From Blepharisma stoltei (lineage: Eukaryota; Ciliophora; Heterotrichea; Heterotrichida; Blepharismidae): a DNA stretch of 64,000 nucleotides. Made by a program: the position numbers and the translations under genes. The stretch lies in the NCBI GenBank assembly GCA_914767885.1, contig CAJZBQ010000055.1, positions 248,001 to 312,000 of the forward strand, in the 5' to 3' direction. The stretch's first letter is position 1, and each line of letters starts with the position of its first letter. A model generated the notes under the pieces. That model searched no databases. It saw only the letters and a program-made list of their open reading frames with translations, and was not told the origin of the DNA. Shown piece after piece: positions 1-9,191 of the stretch.

Positions 1-1
1 C

Positions 2-1909
2 AGTCCTAGAGCTCGAAATAACAAATACTATAAAGAGCTCCAAGAAGCAACTAAAAAGCGTTTGGTAGAAGAGATTTCAAGACCAAAAATATTAATTGAA
101 AATTTTCACATAGAGAAACCTCGCCCAATAACCCACTTCATCAATAAAGCAAGAACAAATTTTATAATAAAACTTAAGCAAGCCAATGATCAAAGATCAG
201 AAAGCACTGAGAGATCTAAAACTCGGACTCCAAATCATTTCAAAGAAGACCGCGGTTATGACTTCAGATACAGCACACCATTACCAAGATATTCTTCAGC
301 TACTAATATAAATAACTCCAGTCCTGTTAAAAAAGAAATTGATATGAAAAATTACATCCCTGAGTGGCTTATATTAACTCCCCTCCCCCTCCATTTGTGA
401 ACAAAAAAATCTTATTCACTCACGGAAGGGGTTAATTTTTTTTTCGAAAATTTAAAAAAATCCTAATCCGCAAAAATTGGAAAGCAAATATTAATTTAAT
501 TTATAAAATTTATGTTTTAAAAAGCGCAATTGGGTTTAAAATTAAACAGAATTAGCTATAGATTTCGTTATACTAATTATCATTTATATATCAAATTATT
601 TTAATAAAAAATTTTGTTCGTTTATGGAGGTTGGGTTTTTAGGCAAAAATAGAGATTTTTCTAGCTCACGGAGGGGGGAGTAAGAAATGACTTTCAACAG
701 ACATATAGAAAAATTAAAGAAGGAAATGACGATGATATAGCGAATATTGTCAATACCCCAGCTGCACAGCGGACTGAAGATGAGAAAAATCTGTTATATG
801 TATGGATTAGCAATATAAAATTTTTTTCAAAAACCCCTAGAATCGTTGTTAAAGAAACTTGTGATAAATTATATAGAATGGATTTTAATCCTGGAGAATA
901 TCTAATTCAAAAAGGTGATATAGCTGACTGTATGTTCATCATTTTCAGCGGAAGAGTTGGGATATATTTATCACATGAATCTGAGAAAATAGGAATAAAA
1001 GAAAAAAAGGACGTTGTTGGAGAAAAAGCACTGGATACTGATATGCCAAGAAGTGCTGAAGTCAAAGCTGAAGAATACACTATCACTTTTGTTTTAAAGA
1101 AAATCGAATATCAAAGGGTGCTTATGAACATTAAAAAACTAGAAAAGCATGATACAACAAAATTTTTAATGAATATTCGTTATTTTGGAAGATGAAGCTT
1201 TCTTAAGGTTCAAAGATTGTCAAGTTTTATGATTGTAAAAAACTATCAAGCTGGAGAAGTCTTATTTAACAGAGGAGACACAAGTAATACCTTTTATGTA
1301 ATAAAGCAAGGAAAAGTAGAAATCCAAGTCTATATTGATGTAGAAAGACAAAATAAATGGCCTACAGCTTCTCAGCAGTGAAAAATTATGCAAATAAACA
1401 GAAAGTATATTATTAATCTTCAAACGTTATTGCCAGGCGACTTTTTCGGAGAGGCTGATCTAATTGATGATTGCCCAAGGCAAACTAGAGCTATTTGCAC
1501 AGAGCCAACAACCTGCTTAACTATAAACAAAAGTGAATTTTTTGAAGTTTTTTCAAACAAAGACATAGAATCCATAAAAAGCATGAAAAGTGTTATTATC
1601 CCTAGCAAGGAAGATCTCCAAAAGAAGCTTTTATTGGAAATAGAAGAAAGAAACACATCAGAAAAAGCTATTTTAGATGCTTTAAAAGTAGATTTTATTA
1701 CAGTAATTGGAAGAGATAACGATGATAAAAGGACCAAAAAGTTAAAAGATTGGGTGAATAATTATAAAAAAAGAAAAACTGAAGCTTTGTCACTTTTCAA
1801 TAAAAGGATTGTGAAGGAGATGAAAAAAACGGTAAATGTTGCAGCGAGCTCAACACAAAATTTGTTCCCTGATAAGTCAAATAAGTCAATTTTGGATTCG
1901 TTTAATTAA
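2..1909 (+). CDS. Cyclic-nucleotide-binding-domain protein, 5' partial, interrupted by a family-1 IES
   Basis: The reading frame enters from the left edge, so the start is outside the window. Removing 375-680 and keeping one TA joins the two halves in frame, giving 533 residues plus stop. Two cNMP-binding folds are visible: one near residues 185-295 (GEYLIQKGDIADCMFIIFSG) and one near 300-440, whose phosphate-binding cassette reads FFGEADLIDDCPRQTRAI with the Glu and Arg that contact the cyclic nucleotide. The tail is lysine-rich and probably helical. In-frame TGA at 1193 and 1379 is read as Trp. No kinase or channel domain is visible in this part, so it may be a regulatory subunit or a stand-alone cNMP sensor. 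The fold is secure; the role is unknown. Confidence 0.85.
375..680. mobile_element. Family-1 IES/MITE in the cNMP-binding gene, 306 bp
   Basis: TA at 375-376 and at 681-682 flank the element. The ends are inverted repeats: ACTCCCCTCCCCCTCC on the left and GCTCACGGAGGGGGGAGT on the right. The AT-rich core shares long stretches with the copies at 22048, 54859 and 58604. Excision leaving one TA restores the open frame. Confidence 0.9.
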
Positions 1910-2293
1910 TTGAGAGTTTATATATCAAAGATATGCTGAATGCTATCTATCAAGAATTAAGCTGAAATATAGATTTATTTATTTATTTAATTAGTTTATC
2001 AGCTGTTGTTCAACAGTTCACTTTTTCTCACAAATTCCTTTCTTTTTTATCAATTTGAGCCAGAAAAGTTTGATGGCAAGATTTTGAACCCTTCCATTAT
2101 TTCTTCGAATTTTCTTATATTGAAAACTACTTCAATTCACCTTAAATTTTTATCATTCAACTCTATTAAATTCCTATTAGTACTTCTCTTTCTTACCTAT
2201 ATAGCTCCCATCTTCCATGAAATGATGTTCATCCTCTTTCCTACTTATCCATCTTATCTGAAGACATATGGATTAATTGTATTTAATAATACT
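1910..2293. other. Intergenic, AT-rich
   Basis: Lies between the 3' ends of two convergent genes. I see no conserved coding signal and no inverted repeat; a short forward frame here has no recognisable features. Confidence 0.5.
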
Positions 2294-4060
2294 TTAAGAT
2301 TTAGGCTTTGTTTCTTGAATATTAAGTGCTGATGCTATTAAATCCTTAAGATCATCCTCGCTTGGAATATATCTGAAAACTGGAGGTGTTTTTTCACCAT
2401 ATTTCAGCTTATTTAGCTTGATGAAATGCATATAATTGCTCAGCTCATTTTTAAAATTTTTCTTTGCTTCGTAATAATGATCAAGTAATATTTTATCTCG
2501 CAGCTCCGTTGGGATGCCCATATATTTTCCAATCATAGCCTTCTTTTTTTTCCTTTTTGTTTTCGTTAAAACCTCGATTTTCCTTTTGACTTCTTTTGTC
2601 CAAAGATTTATCAATTCTTCTATGTCTCGCTTAATTTTTGCTTTATAAGCCCTGAAAGCTTCTTGGATGATAATAGCTATATAAAATATACCTTTTTTGC
2701 TATAGTCTTGGAATTTTGTCGGGAGTTTTAGATTTTTCGCATTTTCTTTCATTATAGTCAAAATCTGAATTTTTGATTTCGCCAGATATGGGGGCTTGCA
2801 GAAAATTTTGAAGAGCAATAGAGAGCATAATGCTCTATTCATGTTGTTCTCCTTCACTAAGTATGTATTTAATTTTTTTCTTGCATAATTCTGGATAAGT
2901 CTAGCTGCATTATTTCTGGTCTCGCTTCTTCTTATTTGATTTGTTTTTTCTCTTAGTCTTCATTCTAGCTCTATTGCGGATACAGAAAAATAAGTAAAAG
3001 TAAGCCAAATCTTTTCGAAAGTTTGTTTTCGAGAAAGCACAACACTGATTTCTTGTGCTTTGATTTCAGCTTGAGCTCTCATTTCTTTTCTATCTTTAAT
3101 AAACAATTTTTTCTCATAATTTTCCTGCTGAATTATTTTTCTTTTTTCTAAAACTTTATTTATCCTCAAGTCATTGCTTTTTTTTCTCTCTAATACCATG
3201 CTGTGAGAATTATTCAGCTTTGAGACTCAAGTTTTATTCGCGTGAATAAAATCTTTGATTTTTCGTTCTGGGACTTTTAATTTTTCGTCGATTGAGTCCT
3301 CAAGGTCTTCTTCGTTATAAATTGTATCGATAAAATCATCATAATGCTTTCTAGTTTTATGGACCCTCATACCAGTTGGGCCAAATCTGATGGAAACTGA
3401 AAATTTTGATTCTTTTATAGCTGTGAAATTTATGCAAATAAAAGGATAAGAAAATAAAAGAGTTGTCTCAGAAATCCGAAAATAGTCTTTAGTGAATGAT
3501 AAATCATGGACTGTTTTTGACGGATCTTTTATTTTTTTTGATACATAAATTTCAAGCTTACCAAAACTTCTATCTATATAGACATGCAATGGGGTGGGCT
3601 TTCTTCGAGTATTTATAGTAATTATTTGAGATTCATTAGCAAGTAGTTCAATATCTAAAGGTTCTGAAGGCTTTAAAAATAAGTTTTTTTGCCCATAGTT
3701 TATATTCCTAGAAATCCTGTCAAGCTTTTTAATCATGCTTGAAAAATCTTTGGGTTTTGATTCAGTTTGGATATGTTTTTCACTGAAAGAGTATTGTAAT
3801 GTTTTAGATAGTTGGCTTTCTAGATGGTTAACATAATTAATTTTCCTCTTTAGATTCTCTTGTATTGTTAGACTACTGATTAAAGCTGTATTTGGCCTTA
3901 TTGGAAAGTGTATGGGATTTTCTTTAGGCTCATTTTCATAAGCGACTCCAAAAGGTCCAGCTGTTCACGACATGTCGTTTTTCAGTGACAATCTTGACAT
4001 AGATCTAATTGAGATGTTTTTAGTTTCAGAAGTTGGAGTTAAGTGCCTATATTTATTCAT
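2294..4060 (-). CDS. IQ-motif protein of unknown function
   Basis: With TGA read as Trp (at 3227, 2960 and 3965) one frame runs from ATG at 4060 to TAA at 2294, 588 residues. Residues about 380-392 form an IQ-like calmodulin-binding motif (AARLIQNYARKKL), followed by a very basic stretch with TKRKKKKA. The centre is rich in Lys/Glu and probably helical. The N-terminal third is Ser/Thr/Pro-rich and likely disordered. Calmodulin or centrin binding is inferred from the single IQ motif; I do not recognise the family. The gene is tail-to-tail with the cNMP-binding gene, and no introns are needed. Confidence 0.7.
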
Positions 4061-4125
4061 TCCATACTTTAATTTTCCAATTAAACTTATATATCAAAAT
4101 AGCTTGCTGAAATATAAAGAGCAAT

Positions 4126-4330
4126 TTTCATAAAACTCAAGAACTAATTGCGATTAAGAAGCTGCCAATTTCATGATGAAAAGTTTAACCGAACCTACAG
4201 AGAAGTGAGAGCAATGATTAAATTAAAGCATCCCAATATCGCTAATTAGCTCATTTCTTTCATTGAGGGAAAACCAAACTCCATATAATTTTGTGTCTCT
4301 CATATACTTATCCAAGCAATCTTTGCTGAC
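4126..4330 (+). pseudogene. Decayed protein-kinase N-lobe fragment
   Basis: Two overlapping frames still encode pieces of a kinase N-lobe: a beta-3-like LIAIKKLPIS and then YREVRAMIKLKHPNIAN, separated by a frameshift and followed by stops. The fragment resembles the start of the kinase at 4394, so it is probably the remains of a tandem copy. There is no start and no catalytic loop. Confidence 0.6.
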
Positions 4331-4393
4331 TCTCATATTAATTTCTATACTTAATTTCTGATAAACTGCATTTAATTTTCATAAAATTTAGAT

Positions 4394-6067
4394 ATGGAAA
4401 GAATTCATGAGGGAGATTTCACGATCTTAAAAACTCTATATAAAACTGATCATGTAGAAGTATTCAAAGCAGCAATTACTAAAACTAACAAACTTATAGC
4501 TGTTAAAAAGCTACTTGTTTCATCTTTAGATGAACTAAATAACATCTACAAAGAAGCTATAGCAATGGCAAAATTAAAACACCCAAACATCGTCAATTTA
4601 CGTAGCTGCATAATTGGAGGAAAAGGATTAGATCCAGAATATATCCTTTTTATCATGGATTACTATCCATGTGGTGACCTAAGTCGCGAAATTCATAAAA
4701 GAATACCCAATAACACTTTTTGAAGCGAGTTTGAGTTATTAGAACTCATGAAATCTCTGATAAATGCTTATAAATTTTTGCAAGAAAATGATGTTGCCCA
4801 TAGAGATATTAAGCCAAATAACATTTTTGTGACTGAAGACAATACACTAAAAATAGCTGATTTAGGATCTGTTAGCAATAGAAAAGGACTAATTAAGCCA
4901 GTCTCTATGAATTTAACCATAACAGGAACAAAAAGTTATTTAAGTCCTATACTATGAACTGCTTATATACAAATCTGCAAAGGCATAATCGAGACAAGAA
5001 AGGTTAGACACAATCCTTTTAAGTCTGATGTTTATTCGCTTGGATTAACATTTCTTTATATGGCAAGCTTACAAAAAGTCATAAGATCTGAAGAAATTGT
5101 GAATAACATTGAAAAAAATATAGGAATTATGATTAATCAACTTAATTACAGCCAAAACTTAAAAAATATTTTATTTCAGATGCTCGCATATGAGGAAGAA
5201 AGTCGGCCAAATTTTATTGAGCTTGATAGAGCTTTTATGGATCTATTTTTTATACAGCCTGCTATTGAACAACAAATAAATAATAAGATCGAGGAAGAAA
5301 GAAAGGATTCAAGAATAAAAGTCAAAGATTTTAATGTTAGAAATTTGCTAAGCAATAGAAAAATAGTGTGCAAAGTATGTACTAGGAAAAAAGCTGTGAA
5401 TTTAATATCCGCATCAATAAAGGCAATTATTGATTCTGATTCTTTTGGTTGTCTGGCAGAGAGACTTTATATTTTGAATGTGGTGCATTGTAAAATTACA
5501 ATTGGAAAATTAAGCTATATTTGCGGAATTTGTAAAGGAAATAATTGCGAATATATTACGACTTGCTGCAGTATTCTAACACATCAAGCATGCTATATAG
5601 GTAGTTGTGAACGTACAAATAAGAGTCGAGCTGAAAATCGAGGTTTAAAGTGCTGCTTTTGTCAAAAATATAATCGCAGCGACAGAGAGAATTTTCATTC
5701 ATTTGATTATACGAGATATATTTCAATAAATCCTCAATATGCTCCTTTATATCAAACCGCTAAAGCTCAGGAAGTAAGCATATCTGAAAATGATAATGAA
5801 CAGAGCCAGGAAAAATTGAATTTTTCTGAGAAAAGACAAAATAGTTCTCCGAATTTAGAAATTCTGACATCATTATGCTTTATTTGCCGAAGAGGAAACG
5901 TCACTGTAGTGTCATTTTCGTGTGGACACAAGTTTTGCAAAGAATGTTTTTGTGCAAAAATTAATAAATGCCGCAAAGAAATTTGTTTTTCTTGTCCGAA
6001 AGAGTATAATTTTGAAGAATTGCTGATAATATTACAAAAATTGAAATGGAATGTAAATAGCTCTTAA
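4394..6067 (+). CDS. Protein kinase fused to C-terminal cysteine-rich/RING-like domain (copy A)
   Basis: 557 residues, reading through TGA (Trp) at 4721 and 4955. The kinase domain covers about residues 8-290: the Lys of IAVKK, the catalytic loop AHRDIKPNN near 136, and IADLGS near 153 (DLG in place of DFG). The C-terminal third has Cys/His clusters: a PHD/RING-like set (CGICKGNNCEY, then CCSILTHQAC) and a last RING-type finger with CFICRRG, CGHKFCKECF and CFSCP. A kinase with an E3-type finger could couple phosphorylation and ubiquitylation, but that is inference. Its paralogue lies tail-to-tail at 6373-7887, and a decayed N-lobe lies just upstream. Confidence 0.85.
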
Positions 6068-6372
6068 TTTATTTAATAATATAATTTTTGTTAATGTATG
6101 CACGAAGAATACTTTTTAAGCTTTGCGCTTCATCTTTTGATATGCATGATATGCTAGAAATCAGTTTCTCAGTTTTAATTCAAATTCTTAAAAGGAAATT
6201 TGAAGAAATTTATAGCCTAATTTATAATTTTTATTCAGTAGGCAATTTTAAATTCTGAAATTCTTATTTCTAAAGTTATATTTAAGCATTGTAAAATTAT
6301 ATTATAGTCTTTGTTTTTATTATTTTGCTATTCCTATTGATTTATTATAATAAATTAGCTTAAATGCACGAT
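6068..6372. other. Convergent intergenic spacer
   Basis: AT-rich spacer between the 3' ends of the two kinase/RING paralogues. No feature seen. Confidence 0.5.
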
Positions 6373-7887
6373 TTAAGTTATAAATCTTAAGCTTGGGAAA
6401 CAGCAAATTAATTTTTCATATGCCCCGCCTGTAGATATTGGGCAACCAAAGCAGATATTTTCGCGCAATTTTTTATGATTTTCTAAGCATTTTTGGCAAA
6501 ATTGGTGGTTACATGGAGAATAAATAAATACTGTTTTTTGTTTTTTGCATTGATAGCAAAAACCAAATGGTAAATCATTTTTAGCTTCAAATTCGCTATT
6601 TTCTTTTATTTCTGCTACTTGATCTTGTTGCTGGCAACTAATCTCTTCATTTTTGAAAACATTGGAAGTGGCACAACGCAAGCAAGTAAATTGTAAATCT
6701 ATGCAAGCTTTATGAATAAAATATTGAATTCCACAATAGTTACATATAAAAAGATAATCAATATTTCCAGATTTACAGGCACAGCAGATATAGGATAGAG
6801 TTCCAATTTTAATGTAAAAGTTCAAAGATTTCGCACATGTCATAAGAAATCATACAAAAGAACTGGGTTCAGCATTATTGATAGCCTGTAAAATGCTTAA
6901 TAAGTAGGTGTTTATATATGAAACTTTACAAAATGCTTTAATCGAATAGAAATTTAAAAGCACACGACAATCTGTTATCTGCTTAGCTTTTATTTTTCTG
7001 ATCTTATATTTTGGCTGAACTTGCATATTTCCTTCAACAGAACTTGAAAAAACTTCTTCAAGTTTTATAAAACTAGGCCGCTTTGCTTCATCATATTCAA
7101 GCATATAGCTTAAAAAGTCTTTTAGCCTTTGAGAATATCTTAGCTCATTAATTCTTTGTGCTGTTTTGTATTTAAGAATTTTTAAATCTGTCAGATCAGT
7201 TACATCTATCAAGCTTGCCATATAAAGAAACGTCAATCCCAGTGAATACACATCAGATTTAAAGGGATCATGTTTGGAACTATTAGCATTCATTCCATAA
7301 TGAAAACCCATATATGATTCTCTTAATTTAGGGCTTAAATAAAGTGGAGTCCCTGCAATTGTATGCTCCGATGCCATTGTCCTTTCCTGTTCTTCTCTTT
7401 GTAAAGCACATCCTAAGTCAGCCACTTTTAAAGTTCCATCATTTCCTACAAAAATATTTTGGGGTTTTATATCTCTATGAGCTATTCTTTGTTTTTGTAA
7501 ATACGAATAAGCTTGGATGAGCGATTTAAACAAATTTCATAGATCTTCTTCAGTCCAATATTCATTACCAGCAGCTATCCTTCTTTTTATTTCTTTCGCT
7601 AAATCTCCTTGGGGAAAGTATTCCATAGCTAAAAGGATAAATCTCTCACGATCCTCTGACTCTTCTCTAAGGATACCATATAATTTTACAAAATTGGGAT
7701 GCTTAAGTACTTCCATTGTTCAGGCTTCTTTATAAGTAGCATTTAATTCCTCAAGTGATAGAAATTTTAGCTTCTTTACAGCAATTTCTTGGCCTGTATT
7801 TTTTAAAACTGCTTTAAACACTTCTACTGAGTTTGTTTTATAGAGAGTTTCTTTTTTGATGAAATCACTAGAAGATACACTGTCCAT
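6373..7887 (-). CDS. Protein kinase fused to C-terminal cysteine-rich/RING-like domain (copy B)
   Basis: 504 residues from ATG at 7887, with TGA as Trp at 7534 and 6847. The layout matches copy A: beta-3 lysine in IAVKKL, catalytic loop AHRDIKPQN, VADLGC in the DFG position, an activation segment ending AGTPLYLSP, and SDVYSLGLTFLYMAS as in copy A. The C-terminal part has CCACKSGNIDYLFICNYCG, then a finger with CYQCKK, CNHQFCQKCL and CFGCP. Copies A and B clearly share ancestry and form an inverted pair. The substrate is unknown. Confidence 0.85.
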
Positions 7888-8124
7888 TAGCTTCACTCTA
7901 CAATTATTTGATATAAATTTCTAAAGAAATGCACAAAATCAAAATATATGAAGTTATACTCATAAAAATTTATCTTCAATATATATGATGATTACTTTAA
8001 ATCATTATTAGACAATATATAAATAATGACAACAAATTCTGATTTATATTTGTGATTTATTTATGTGATATATGAAGGAGGATGCACTTTCTCCTAGCAA
8101 ACCAATATATTAAATACGAATTAA

Positions 8125-9173
8125 TTAAAGATGTGGGAGTCTAATACCTCCATCTATTCTAATCACACTGCCAGTCATATATTGATTTTCGATCAAAAAC
8201 TTGACTGCGTGAGCAAATTCTTCAGGGTCTCCAAGTCTTTTTAATGGGGTAGCCCTAATTAAATTATCTGCTTCCTTTTGTGGCAATTTTTCTCCCATAG
8301 GAGTATTAAAAACGCCAGGTGCGATAGTCCCAACTCTGATTTTATAGAAAGCTAAATCACGAGCTAGTGGAAGTGCAAGACCTAAAATAGCCCCTTTGCT
8401 GCTTGCATAGGCTACTTGGCCTGTTTGCCCTTCATATCCAGCTACACTTGCAACGTTAATAATAACTCCTCTGTCTTCATTCTGAGCAGGTGCTGGCTGC
8501 AATGCCATTTGTTTAGCTACCAATCTTGCGACGTTGAAAGTTCCAATTACGTTAACTTTGATGACTTTTTCAAAGGCTTCTAATGAGTGAACTTTATCTT
8601 TGCTGACTTACCACCCTTTAAATTGGAGCAAAAACATCTGTTTCATTTGAAAGGGGTTAATTTTTTAGATTTTAAATAAAAATTTTGAATAATTTTATAA
8701 AAATTAATATAAAAATTAATACTAAATAGCGTTCTATTGCACTTCTCCATTAAATTAGCTCTAATTATTTATATAGAATTAGTATCTTTACCTAAAATAT
8801 GTTACATTAAAAAAGCATTTAAAAATTTAAGGGTTAAGATATTAAAAAAAAATTATTGATATTTTCTTCCAATTTAAACAGGAGTAAGAGTACGCATCCC
8901 ATATAAAATTCCTGCACAATTTACACATGCGCTGATTTTTCCAAATTTTTCGAGGGTGGATTTTATAGCTGCTTCCACACTTTCTGTATTAATTATATTT
9001 ACCGAACAGAAAATCGCATTTTCACCTAATTCTTTCGCCAGGCTTTCTCCTAGCTTTGCATTTAAATCCCATATAGAAACTTTTGCTCCACTAGTAATCA
9101 GCATTTTTGAAGTTGCAGCCCCTAATCCAGATGCCCCTCCAGTAACCACACAAACTGCATTATCAAGTCTCAT
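8125..9173 (-). CDS. Short-chain dehydrogenase, HSD17B10-like, interrupted by a family-2 IES
   Basis: The N-terminal part (9173-8887) has the NAD-binding TGGASGLG motif and NCAG. The C-terminal part (8594-8125) has the active-site YASSKG, RVGTIAPGVFNTPM and a GSVIRIDGG end. These match type-2 3-hydroxyacyl-CoA dehydrogenase (HSD10), which acts in mitochondrial branched-chain and fatty acid oxidation. Removing 8595-8884 gives an open frame of 252 residues, close to the roughly 260 of the family. The inverted-repeat end of the element, however, points to a left border at 8609, which would shift the frame, so the exact border is uncertain. The start codon is only 18 bp from the divergent NEK kinase start. 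Confidence 0.85.
8595..8884. mobile_element. Family-2 IES in the HSD10-like gene
   Basis: Inverted ends: TTACCACCCTTTAAATTGGA from 8608, and TCCAATTTAAACAGGAGTAA ending near 8887. The core is very AT-rich. Coding sequence of the same protein lies on both sides. TA at 8595 paired with TA at 8885 keeps the frame; TA at 8609 paired with 8885 does not. Confidence 0.8.
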
Positions 9174-9191
9174 ATTTATGATGTCACATAA
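9174..9191. promoter_or_regulatory. 18-bp divergent intergenic region
   Basis: Only 18 bp separate the start codons of the HSD10-like gene (leftward) and the NEK kinase (rightward). Any promoter must overlap coding sequence or be bidirectional. Confidence 0.5.

Noticed and set aside
2006-2332. Forward frame of 108 codons
   Set aside because: AT-rich, overlaps the end of the minus-strand IQ-motif gene, hydrophobic by composition only.
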